A stretch of DNA of 64,000 nt from Halorubrum sodomense. Lineage in GTDB: Archaea > Halobacteriota > Halobacteria > Halobacteriales > Haloferacaceae. The DNA is taken from contig NZ_FOYN01000001.1 in the NCBI RefSeq assembly GCF_900111935.1, forward strand, positions 666,069 to 730,068, in the 5' to 3' direction. The translations under genes and the position numbers were made by a program. This document shows positions 34,231 through 41,666 of this stretch, piece by piece. The number at the start of each line of letters is the position of its first letter. Position 1 is the first letter of the stretch. The notes below the pieces were generated by a model that ran no database searches, had not been told where the DNA came from, and saw nothing but the letters and a program-made list of their open reading frames with translations.

Positions 34231-35129
34231 TAGCGTCCTCCCTCCTCGAACTTGTACCAGCGAAGCAGCGAGACGTTCATCAGATACGTGTTCATCAGGT
34301 CGGCGCACAGCCCGACCGAGAGGATGATCCCGATGTCGCGGAGGAGCCCGATCCCGAACACCCAGGCGACGACCGCCATCACGACCATCGCCGCGATGGA
34401 GGTGAGCGTCATCGTCACCCCGGTCCGCATCGCGCGGCTGACCGATTCGTAGAACCCGCCGGTGCGGCGCAGCACCGAGTCGTTCAACAGGATGTCCGAG
34501 TCGACGCTGTACCCGATGATCATCAGGAGCGCGGCGATCGTCCCCAGCGTCATCTCGATGCCGAGCAGGTTCATCGCCGCGATCGGTATTACCAGATCGG
34601 AGAACGCGGACGCGATGACCGCTAGCGAGGGGATGAACGTCCGGAACAGCGCGAACACGAGCACGCTCATCCCGAAGAACGCGAGCGCCACGCCGAAGAG
34701 GGCGGTCCGCGCGGTGTCGCTCGCGAAGCTCGGCGACACCTGATCGACTGCGGTCGTGTTAAACCCCGCCGCCTCCGCCTGTCCTTGGAGATCGTTGGCC
34801 AGCCCCTCGGGATCGTTCTGGGACGCCTGGAACGTGACGACGACGACGTCGTCGTCGCCCGGGAGCGTCTGGGCCGGGATCGTCTGGATCGCGTCGGGCT
34901 CGCGGTCGAAGGCCGTCCGGATGCGCTGTTCGACGTTGTCCCCGTCGTCCGTGACTCGCAGTTCGACGCCGCCGGTGAACTCCAGTCCGAGATTCGCCGG
35001 CGCACCGGTGGCGACGAACCAGCCGCCGATGATCGCCAGCGCGAGGACCAGAAAGGCGAGCGGCACCGCCGCGAGCTGCCGGTTCGAGTAGTCGGTGTAG
35101 TTGATCGCCGGCACCTCGATCGCTACCAT
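34230..35129 (-). CDS. secF: Protein-export membrane protein SecF
   Basis: 299 residues, six transmembrane helices. Motifs: NLGLEFTGGVELRV, LMIIGYSVDSDILLNDSVLRR (the SecF signature) and RAMRTGVTMTLTSIAA. It is first in the secF-secD operon. A TATA-like GGCTTATTCG on the minus strand lies about 27 bp before the start at 35129. Confidence 0.96.
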   Translation of the reverse strand: MVAIEVPAINYTDYSNRQLAAVPLAFLVLALAIIGGWFVATGAPANLGLEFTGGVELRVTDDGDNVEQRIRTAFDREPDAIQTIPAQTLPGDDDVVVVTFQASQNDPEGLANDLQGQAEAAGFNTTAVDQVSPSFASDTARTALFGVALAFFGMSVLVFALFRTFIPSLAVIASAFSDLVIPIAAMNLLGIEMTLGTIAALLMIIGYSVDSDILLNDSVLRRTGGFYESVSRAMRTGVTMTLTSIAAMVVMAVVAWVFGIGLLRDIGIILSVGLCADLMNTYLMNVSLLRWYKFEEGGR

Positions 35130-35273
35130 AAATACCGCTTCCTCTGCGGGCGCGAATAAGCCTTCTTATCTGGTAGGATACCGCGTCTCGTCCGGGGCCC
35201 CCGCGTCGACTACGCGGTCGCTCTCTCCGGTCTGGCGGCAACAATTATGCCGAAGTGCGTGTTCCGCCAACGT

Positions 35274-35942
35274 ATGGTCGTCGAGTCGACAGTGAGGGAG
35301 ACCGCGATCGCGTACGCGGAGCGCGAACTGTACGACGGCGCCGTCGAAGTCACGTTCGTCGGGATGGCGGACGCGCCGAAGGGAACCCGCGTCGGCCTCG
35401 AAGTCCAGCTGAAGGACGGCAGCCTCTTCGGCGCCTTCCTCGGAGCGCTCGTGGGGGCGTTCGTCGGGGTCCTCCTGAGCCTCATCCTCGTCTTCGTTCT
35501 CCCCCAGCTCATCCCGGTCCTCGTCGTCGCCGGGGTCGCGGGAGGCGCGTACGTCCTGTATCGCGGGATGGCGCCAACGGAGTACGCGACGGTTACCGTC
35601 GACACGGACGGCGGCGTGGTGATGTCGAACCGCGACTACGAGGCGGGGGACTTCGACGACGTCCTGGACCGACGCGTCTCGGCCCGGGGCGCGGAGGCGC
35701 GTCACGAGGCCGACGCGAAGCGCCGCGCGGAGCCGGGTCCGTCTCCGTTCGAGGTGATGGACGCGTTCTTCGGCTCCGGAGACACGAGTTCCGGCTCCGA
35801 CGACGCGTTCACCGAGCCGGACCGCTGTCCGGAGTGCGGCGAGAGGGACACCCTGCTGTCGCCGCAGTTCTCCGAGCTCGGCCCGGGCCGCTACCAGTGT
35901 GCCGACTGCGGCCACATCGTCAACCTCGCGGGGAGCGATTGA
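35274..35942 (+). CDS. Membrane protein with C-terminal zinc ribbon
   Basis: 222 residues from MVVESTVRETA. An in-frame ATG at 35247 would add nine residues, but AATTATG there is at the right distance (about 27 bp) to be the TATA box of a leaderless transcript starting at 35274. Two transmembrane helices (FGAFLGALVGAFVGVLLSLILVFVLPQLIPVLVVAG) separate an N-terminal beta domain from a cytosolic tail with a zinc ribbon, CPECGERDTLLSPQFSELGPGRYQCADCG. The function is unknown. Confidence 0.8.
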   Translation: MVVESTVRETAIAYAERELYDGAVEVTFVGMADAPKGTRVGLEVQLKDGSLFGAFLGALVGAFVGVLLSLILVFVLPQLIPVLVVAGVAGGAYVLYRGMAPTEYATVTVDTDGGVVMSNRDYEAGDFDDVLDRRVSARGAEARHEADAKRRAEPGPSPFEVMDAFFGSGDTSSGSDDAFTEPDRCPECGERDTLLSPQFSELGPGRYQCADCGHIVNLAGSD

Positions 35943-35963
35943 GCGACGGCGAACTCCCCGCCG

Positions 35964-36434
35964 CTACGGGAGGTATCGAACCGCGACGACCCCCGGTTCC
36001 GACCGAATTTCGACGCGGTTCACGCCGAGGCGGGCCGCGCGCGAGAGCGTTCCCTCGCGGTCGTCGATGACGTCGGCGACCGCCTCGTCGGTCTCCGATT
36101 CCGGCGGCGTCAACACGTGGACCTCGCCGACGCCCGCACGCGGCTCCCGGGCCAGTTCCCCCGTCGGGGTCTCCGCGGCGAGTTCGCGCTCGTGGACGGT
36201 CGGCGGCTCCGGGCTCTCCTCGATCGACAGGGACCGCCGCTCCGCGACCTCGATCACCTGATAAGTGACCTCCAGCGGCGGATCGGGGGCGACGGTCGCC
36301 TCGACGGCGTCGTCGACGTCGAGGCCGGGGTTGGAACTCAGCGTGTGGACCTGTCCGTCGCGGACGTCTTTCAGCACGGCCGACTCGCTCTCGACGTGCG
36401 TGACGAGGAACGTGCTCTCCTTCTCGTCGGTCAT
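35964..36434 (-). CDS. Conserved haloarchaeal protein (DUF5812-like)
   Basis: 156 residues. The N-terminus TFLVTHVESESAVLKDVRDGQVHTLSSNPGLDVDDAVEATVAPDPPLEVTYQVIEV matches what I recall of DUF5812, a small beta-rich cytosolic family. The middle is acidic and the C-terminus (ARLGVNRVEIRSEPGVVAVRYLP) is ordered. No catalytic motif. Confidence 0.8.
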   Translation of the reverse strand: MTDEKESTFLVTHVESESAVLKDVRDGQVHTLSSNPGLDVDDAVEATVAPDPPLEVTYQVIEVAERRSLSIEESPEPPTVHERELAAETPTGELAREPRAGVGEVHVLTPPESETDEAVADVIDDREGTLSRAARLGVNRVEIRSEPGVVAVRYLP

Positions 36435-36495
36435 TGCGCCCGGATAGTCGGCCGAGCGACTTCGAGCTTTCGAGCCGCGGCCGACGGCGCTCCGT

Positions 36496-37077
36496 TCACG
36501 TCGACTCGTCGGCGTCGACCGAGGGGTCGGCGTCGGCCGACGGCTCGCCCGCCACCGCCGCGTCGCCGTCCGCCCCGCCGCGGAGTCGGAAGTGGGTCGC
36601 GAAGACCGCGAGCGCGGCCGCGACGGGGGGGACGAATCCCGCAGGCCGCGGGAGCGCGTACAGCGCGTTGACCACGACGGAGCCGCTCGGCTCGCGGAGG
36701 CCTTCGGGCGCTGAGACGATCATCCCGAGGTACAGCGAGAGCAGGAACAGGAAGCCGGCGACTCCCATCCATCGGTCGTACGTGGCCGCTACCGGATCCC
36801 CGCGGCGGTGGTGACGGGCGACGAACAGGATCGGCGCGAGCAGCGGCCCGACGGCACCGAGGCCGGCGACCACGAACAGCGACCGCGAAAAGAGGAACGT
36901 CCCCCCGCGGGCCGACGCGGTCTCTCCCATCCAGACGATCAGGGCGAGGGTGACGACGAGCGCGACGAATCCGGCCGCGAGCGCACCGATCGCGGCGTAC
37001 GCGCGCATCGTCCGCGACTCCGTCGCGCGGAACGCGTAGGGAATCGCCCCGAACACCCCGCGGTAGCTGTCTGTCAT
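36496..37077 (-). CDS. Haloarchaeal integral membrane protein of unknown function
   Basis: 193 residues with about four transmembrane helices (YAAIGALAAGFVALVVTLALIVWM; LFVVAGLGAVGPLLAPILFVA; GVAGFLFLLSLYLGMIVSA; FVPPVAAALAVFATHF) and an acidic C-terminal tail. No family recognised. Divergent from the UppS-like gene across 79 bp. Confidence 0.8.
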   Translation of the reverse strand: MTDSYRGVFGAIPYAFRATESRTMRAYAAIGALAAGFVALVVTLALIVWMGETASARGGTFLFSRSLFVVAGLGAVGPLLAPILFVARHHRRGDPVAATYDRWMGVAGFLFLLSLYLGMIVSAPEGLREPSGSVVVNALYALPRPAGFVPPVAAALAVFATHFRLRGGADGDAAVAGEPSADADPSVDADEST

Positions 37078-37156
37078 CGACCGTGGTAGGCGCGTCGGAG
37101 AATTAAACCCCTCGTCGGCGGGAAACCATTTATATGCGCGAGCGGATCCTCCTCAC

Positions 37157-37819
37157 GTGGGTCTCTACGACGCGTACCTCGCGACGCACCACCGCCTCCA
37201 CGACGCCGAGCCTCCGGCGCACGTCGCCCTAGTTCTCACCGAGCGCGACCTCCTCGCGGACGGCGCGTTCGACACGCTCTCGTCGGCGATCGGCTGGGCG
37301 TTCGAGTACGGCGCGGACCGCGTCACCGTCTCCGTCTCCGTCCTCGACCGCGCGGTCGCCCCGACGCTGATCCGGGAGCTACGTCGCCTCGACGTCCCCG
37401 CCGAGACCGTGGTTCGCGGCCCGGAGGCCGACGGGTCGACGGAGGCGCGTACCGACTCCGACGGCGCCCCCGCGTGGGACGCCGACGACGAGGCGGACGC
37501 GCCGGTCCGTATCCTGGTCGGTCTCGGCGGGAAGGCGGAGTTCGCCGGTGCCGTTCGCGAACTGGCGAGCGACGTCGCGGACGGCGACCTGGCGCCCGAA
37601 GCCATCGACGAGACCGACGTCGCAGAGCGGCTCTTATTCCCCGAAGAGCCCGATCTGGTCATCAAGACCGGCGCCGAGCGGCTCTCCGACTTCGCCATCT
37701 GGCAGTCGGTGTACGCCGAACTCTACTTCACCGACGTGAACTGGCGCGACTTCCGCAGGCGCGAGTACCTCCGCGCTGTCTTGGACTTTCAGGACCGTCA
37801 ACGCCGGTTCGGACGGTAG
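37157..37819 (+). CDS. Divergent cis-prenyltransferase (UppS)-family protein, catalytic Asp motif absent
   Basis: 220 residues from a GTG start. The C-terminal half is clearly UppS-like: DLVIKTGAERLSDFAIWQSVYAELYFTDVNWRDFRRREYL ... DRQRRFGR. The N-terminus HVALVLTERDLL replaces the HVAxIMDGNxRWA motif that carries the catalytic Asp and phosphate loop. RTGGExRxS is reduced to KTGAERLS. The C-terminal RFG could be the RxG motif seen in bacterial enzymes and in the NgBR/Nus1 accessory subunits. It is probably an accessory partner of an active cis-prenyltransferase that makes dolichol-type lipids. tRNA-Gly lies just downstream. Confidence 0.85.
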   Translation: MGLYDAYLATHHRLHDAEPPAHVALVLTERDLLADGAFDTLSSAIGWAFEYGADRVTVSVSVLDRAVAPTLIRELRRLDVPAETVVRGPEADGSTEARTDSDGAPAWDADDEADAPVRILVGLGGKAEFAGAVRELASDVADGDLAPEAIDETDVAERLLFPEEPDLVIKTGAERLSDFAIWQSVYAELYFTDVNWRDFRRREYLRAVLDFQDRQRRFGR

Positions 37820-37843
37820 CCGCCGGGGCACGACTGAAAGGAG

Positions 37844-37867
37844 TGTACCGGCCGAGATTCGAACTCA
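37844..37867 (-). repeat. Partial duplicate of the tRNA-Gly 3' end (putative att scar)
   Basis: 24 bp, TGTACCGGCCGAGATTCGAA plus CTCA, nearly identical to the 3' end (T arm and acceptor) of tRNA-Gly at 37909. It lies 41 bp past the tRNA in the direction of transcription. The rest of a tRNA is not present. This is the arrangement left by integration or excision at a tRNA 3' end. Confidence 0.65.
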
Positions 37868-37908
37868 GAATCAGACGTGCTCGCTCACGGCTCGCTCCGT
37901 TCGCAAAA

Positions 37909-37979
37909 TGCACCGGCCGAGATTTGAACTCGGGTTGCAACCATGGCAAGGTTGCGTGATACCACTACACTACCGGTGC
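37909..37979 (-). tRNA. tRNA-Gly(GCC)
   Basis: 71 nt. Acceptor GCACCGG/CCGGTGC with discriminator A; anticodon stem CAACC/GGTTG enclosing TTGCCAT, so anticodon GCC; T arm CGAG-TTCAAAT-CTCG. CCA is not encoded. No intron. Confidence 0.96.
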
Positions 37980-38070
37980 GTGCTTCGCGTTCCGCAGTTG
38001 GTCGGAGACTCACTTAAGTCTGTCACATCGGGGCGACGGGACGGTATGGTCTCCGCGGACGCTCCCGCGC

Positions 38071-38778
38071 TCACTCCCCTCGCCGTCGCGCGATCTCGTC
38101 GGCGTGCGCGTCGTGAAGCCGGGCGAACGCTTCCGCCTCCGCGCGCTCTTGCGCCTCGACGTCGCGGCGGTCGCGGATCCGGCGTTTGATCGCCGCGAGC
38201 GCGTCCGACGCTCCCCCGGCGATCTCGTCGGCCACCGTTCGGGGATCGTCGACGACGCGAGAGACGAGTCCGGTCCGAAGGGCCGCTTCCGCGTCGAGGA
38301 CGCGCCCCGACAGCGCGAAGTCGAGCGCGTCGCCCTCGCGCATGACGCGCGGGAGCCGGCCCGTCCCGCCCCACGCGCCGAACAGCCCGAGCGAGACGCC
38401 GGGCTCGGCGAACGTCGCTCGCGGGGTCGCGACACGGACGTCGGCCGCCAGCGCCAGCTCGACGCCGCCGCCGCGAGCCGCCCCGTCGACGCCGCAGACG
38501 ACGACCGTCGGGGACTCCTCGACGGCGGTCGCCACGCGCTGGCCCCGCCGCGCGAACGCCGCCGGGTCGTCGAGCGCGGCGACCGCGTCGAGGTCGGCGC
38601 CGGCACAGAAGGCGTCGCCCGCGCCGTGGAGGTACGTCACCGGTGGACTCCCGTCGGTTTCCGACCGTTCGAACACCTCGCTCAGGGCGGTCAGATCCTC
38701 CGGACGGATCGCGTTGCGCGCCTCGGAGCGGTCGAGCGTGACGACGCGCACGTCGCCGTCGGTTCGGGTGCGGATCAC
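38071..38778 (-). CDS. Enoyl-CoA hydratase/isomerase family protein
   Basis: 235 residues from a GTG start. Crotonase fold: VVTLDRSEARNAIRPEDL, AGDAFCAGADLDAVAAL (oxyanion-hole strand), then CGVDGAARGGGVELALAADVRVATPRATFAEPGVSLGLFGAWGGTGRLPR. The second oxyanion Gly (ARGGG) is present. The second catalytic Glu seems to be in FAEPGVSLG, while the hydratase Glu-Glu pair is not obvious. It could be a hydratase, isomerase or decarboxylase. No beta-oxidation operon around it. Confidence 0.88.
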   Translation of the reverse strand: MIRTRTDGDVRVVTLDRSEARNAIRPEDLTALSEVFERSETDGSPPVTYLHGAGDAFCAGADLDAVAALDDPAAFARRGQRVATAVEESPTVVVCGVDGAARGGGVELALAADVRVATPRATFAEPGVSLGLFGAWGGTGRLPRVMREGDALDFALSGRVLDAEAALRTGLVSRVVDDPRTVADEIAGGASDALAAIKRRIRDRRDVEAQERAEAEAFARLHDAHADEIARRRGE

Positions 38779-38837
38779 GGGACTGAATCCCGTTCGTTTC
38801 CAAAGGTCTTTGCCCTTCGCTCATCTACCTGTCGGCA

Positions 38838-39500
38838 ATGGACGATGCCGCGCGAGCGCGTGACGCCGCGCGCGAGGCGCTCGCGGACGTCGAACCCGAA
38901 CAGCTCCGCGAGGCCCTCGACTCTCGACTCGTCGACGCCGCGGTGACCCCCGGCGTGCTGGCGCTGGTCACCGCTCGCGCGCTGGAGCCGGAGGTCGACC
39001 TCGACGACGTGGCCGACCGCGCCGCGGGCGTGCAGCTCATCTACGAGGGGCTGCGACTCACCCGGACGGTGGCCCGCGAGGAGCCGTGGGTGACGGCGCC
39101 GACCGCCGCCGACATCGACGCGGACATGGAGATCCTCGCGGCCGACGTGCTCGTCTCCCGCGGGTTCTCGCTTCTGGCGTGTACCGACGCCGCCCGCCCC
39201 GCGGTCGACGTGGTGCGCGCGTTCGGCCGCGACCAGACGCTGCGCGACCGCGAGGAGACGGACGCAGAGACGGCGGTCGGGCTCGACCGGAACCTGGAGG
39301 TGGATGCGCTCGAACTCGCGGTCGTCGCCGGTACCACCGCGGTCGGCGGCGACACGCCCGAGGAGCTGCTCGCGTACGCCCGCGACCTCGCCGCCGACTG
39401 CGACGGCGAGTTCCCGCCCGCGGGCCGGGCGCTGCCGGACGCGACCGCCGACCGCATCGCCGACATCTCCGACCGCGCCGTCAGCGCGACCGACCGCTGA
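38838..39500 (+). CDS. Conserved haloarchaeal helical protein (DUF7114-like)
   Basis: 220 residues, almost all alpha-helical. The conserved segment AAGVQLIYEGLRLTRTVAREEPW and later VSRGFSLLACTDAARPAVDVVRAFGRDQTLR match what I recall of DUF7114; the layout is reminiscent of isoprenyl synthetases but no DDxxD is present. Function unknown. Divergent from the enoyl-CoA hydratase gene; tRNA-Thr follows. Confidence 0.8.
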   Translation: MDDAARARDAAREALADVEPEQLREALDSRLVDAAVTPGVLALVTARALEPEVDLDDVADRAAGVQLIYEGLRLTRTVAREEPWVTAPTAADIDADMEILAADVLVSRGFSLLACTDAARPAVDVVRAFGRDQTLRDREETDAETAVGLDRNLEVDALELAVVAGTTAVGGDTPEELLAYARDLAADCDGEFPPAGRALPDATADRIADISDRAVSATDR

Positions 39501-39598
39501 TCGGGGAGAGACCCCCCGGGGGAGGCTCCGTGATCCCCCGACGCTGCGCCCGGGAATCGAAACCCATAAAGTCGAATCCGGTCAACGACTGGTTGCGT

Positions 39599-39670
39599 GC
39601 CTGGGTAGCTTAGCGGTAAAGCGCGTCCTTGGTAAGGACGAGACCGGGGGTTCAAATCCCCCCTCAGGCT
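39599..39670 (+). tRNA. tRNA-Thr(GGT)
   Basis: 72 nt. Acceptor GCCTGGG paired with CTCAGGC (one G-U), discriminator T; anticodon stem CGTCC/GGACG enclosing TTGGTAA, so anticodon GGT; T arm GGGGG-TTCAAAT-CCCCC. A T-rich stretch (TTTTCTTATT) follows immediately and probably terminates transcription. Confidence 0.95.
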
Positions 39671-39804
39671 TTTCTTATTCTCCTCACTTTCACGTCCTCG
39701 AGAGTACGTTTCGCGAAGAGTTCTGATCAGCGAACTCGGTGAGGGCAGTGAAGTTCCCGTGACACGAGATAATCACTAAGTACCATACTGCGGTATCGAG
39801 AGAC

Positions 39805-41022
39805 GTGGCGGACGAGTACCTGAGACGTACCGCAATTACTCGCCTAACTCTCACCAGCGAGCAGAGAACGCTGCTCGACGCCACCATCTCTGAGTGGAAA
39901 CGCGCCTGTAACATCAGCAGTCGTATCGGATGGAGAGCAGATGAAGCGCGGAAAACACGTCTTCAAAAGCTCGCCTACGACGAGGTGCGAGAAGAGACAC
40001 GTCTCGGGAGACAACACACGATACTCGCAACTCATCAAGCCGCAGCGGCACTCAGCGGCATCGACGATATCGAAGCTCTCGAAGAGGATTACGCCACCTC
40101 TCGGCCGGAATTCACGGCAGACACGGTGAAGTACGACACGCGCACGATGACGTTGTTCGACGACGGAACCGTCTCTCTTTCTACAGTCGGAGACCGTATC
40201 CGATGTGAACTCGTGCTGCCGGACGACGAGAACGGATACCAATACCAGTACCTCGACAGCGAGGCGTTGGAGATCACCGAATCCACACTCTCACGGCGCG
40301 ATGGTGGGTACTACATTCACTTGGAGTTCCGGAAACCCAAGCCCAAGAAACGAGCCGAGGTACGGGATGACACCGAGGACAGGACAGTTCTCGGCGTCGA
40401 TCTCGGTATCGCAAACATCGCGACCACCTCGACAGCGTACTTCGCATCCGGTGACGAACTCCGGCACCGACACCGAGAGTTCGAGCGGATCCGCGGTCGG
40501 CTCCAACGGACGGGTACACAGTCCGCGCACCGAACGATTCAACAGATGAGTGGGCGGGAATCGCGACACGTCCGGAACACGCTTCACGAGGTCGCCAACG
40601 ACATCATCGACGAGGCCCTTGAATACGACTGCGAGTACATCGCCTTCGAGAACCTCCGGCACATCCGAGACCGTGCGCCTCGGGTGAAGGAGTTCCACCA
40701 GTGGGCGCATCGACAGCTCGTGGACATGGTAGAGTCCAAAGCGGACGCGGAGGGGCTCCGTGTCGTGTACGTGTCACCGGAGAACACGAGTCGGCGGTGC
40801 CCGGAGTGCGGTCACACGAGCGAAGGGAACCGAATCGCGCGCTCGGAGTTCGAGTGCCAATCGTGTGGTGAGACGGGGAACGCGGACTACGTCGGCGCGA
40901 AGAACGTCGGACGGAGGTACGTCCGTCGGGGCCTACAGCCGTCTCGGCGGACGGGCGACAGTCAACTCGCCCTGAAGTCAGGAACCGTGACGCCGAATCG
41001 GGGATTCGTCCCGAGCGACTGA
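39805..41022 (+). CDS. tnpB: TnpB RNA-guided endonuclease (IS1341-type, IS200/IS605 family)
   Basis: 405 residues from a GTG start. The RuvC active site is intact: Asp199 (GVDLGIANIAT), Glu282 (YIAFENLRHIRDR) and Asp361 (GNADYVGAKN). A zinc finger sits between the last two (C332, C335, C351, C354). The N-terminal helical/beta part (SEQRTLLDATISEWKRACNIS) is present. No tnpA transposase is next to it. It is less GC-rich than its neighbours. TnpB cuts DNA guided by an omega-RNA from the element's right end, which should begin near its stop. It lies 134 bp downstream of tRNA-Thr. Confidence 0.93.
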   Translation: MADEYLRRTAITRLTLTSEQRTLLDATISEWKRACNISSRIGWRADEARKTRLQKLAYDEVREETRLGRQHTILATHQAAAALSGIDDIEALEEDYATSRPEFTADTVKYDTRTMTLFDDGTVSLSTVGDRIRCELVLPDDENGYQYQYLDSEALEITESTLSRRDGGYYIHLEFRKPKPKKRAEVRDDTEDRTVLGVDLGIANIATTSTAYFASGDELRHRHREFERIRGRLQRTGTQSAHRTIQQMSGRESRHVRNTLHEVANDIIDEALEYDCEYIAFENLRHIRDRAPRVKEFHQWAHRQLVDMVESKADAEGLRVVYVSPENTSRRCPECGHTSEGNRIARSEFECQSCGETGNADYVGAKNVGRRYVRRGLQPSRRTGDSQLALKSGTVTPNRGFVPSD

Positions 41023-41105
41023 CCGTCGATGGAGGCAGAGTTCACTGACAAGTTTCGCGTCATCATTCGCGGGACGGTTGACATCTCGGCCTAGGCTCTT
41101 TCTAC
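41023..41105 (+). ncRNA. Possible omega-RNA / right end of the tnpB element
   Basis: By analogy with known TnpB elements, the guide RNA overlaps the end of tnpB and continues into this 80-bp stretch (TCGATGGAGGCAGAGTTCAC ... GCGGGACGGTTGACATCTCG). The exact element end is not visible, and the usual strong terminal hairpin is not obvious. This is positional inference only. Confidence 0.3.
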
Positions 41106-41116
41106 GACGCCGCCGC

Positions 41117-41533
41117 TCACTCCCGATCCCGAGCGACGAACGTCACCGCTCGCCGGACCAGCGCGTCGTGCGGATCGACCTCCGGCCGCCGCGCCAGCAC
41201 CTGCTCGAACGCCTCGTCGAGTCCCCGGTCGGTCAGACGCGTCATCGCGGCCGCGGCGACCGCCGGGCTGCGCGAGGCGCCGGCCGAACAGTGGACGAGG
41301 ACGCGCTGCCCGGCTTCGCGACGCGCCACGACCGTCTCCACGGCGTCGACGAACGCCGAATACTCGTTCTGCGGTCCGTCCGTCATCGGGGTATCGACGC
41401 GGGCGACGGATCCGGTGTCCGGATCGTCGTGCGTGAGGGAGACGACGGCGTCGACGCCGCGGTCCCGAAGCAGCGACTCGTCCTCGGCGTCCGACCGCGT
41501 CCCGACGAAGATTCCGGCCCCGACCTCATCCAT
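41117..41533 (-). CDS. Dual-specificity-type protein phosphatase
   Basis: 138 residues from MDEVGAGIFVGT, the usual start of this family; a frame 17 codons longer (from 41584) has an odd, less conserved N-terminus. The P-loop VHCSAGASRSPAVAA gives Cys82 and Arg88 (Cx5R), and TPMTDGP supplies the general-acid Asp. It probably dephosphorylates proteins in the cytosol. Divergent from the PD-(D/E)XK gene. Confidence 0.88.
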   Translation of the reverse strand: MDEVGAGIFVGTRSDAEDESLLRDRGVDAVVSLTHDDPDTGSVARVDTPMTDGPQNEYSAFVDAVETVVARREAGQRVLVHCSAGASRSPAVAAAAMTRLTDRGLDEAFEQVLARRPEVDPHDALVRRAVTFVARDRE

Positions 41534-41666
41534 TCCGAAACACGCTCTCGGACCGCCGTACGGTTCCCACCGGGTAAACGTCACCGGCCGTCGGATGGCT
41601 CCACGAGGGAGTGCGTCTCCCGGAGTGGGCGCTTTTTTACCTCACACACCCACACCGACACGACAC

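Noticed and set aside
37868-37908. Second complete tRNA gene next to tRNA-Gly
   Set aside because: Only T-arm and acceptor-like 24 bp are present; the 5' half shows no D arm or anticodon stem.
39671-39804. IR-bounded left end of an insertion sequence after tRNA-Thr
   Set aside because: A small hairpin (TACC...GGTA near 39781) is visible, but no clear element end could be fixed, so no boundary is claimed.
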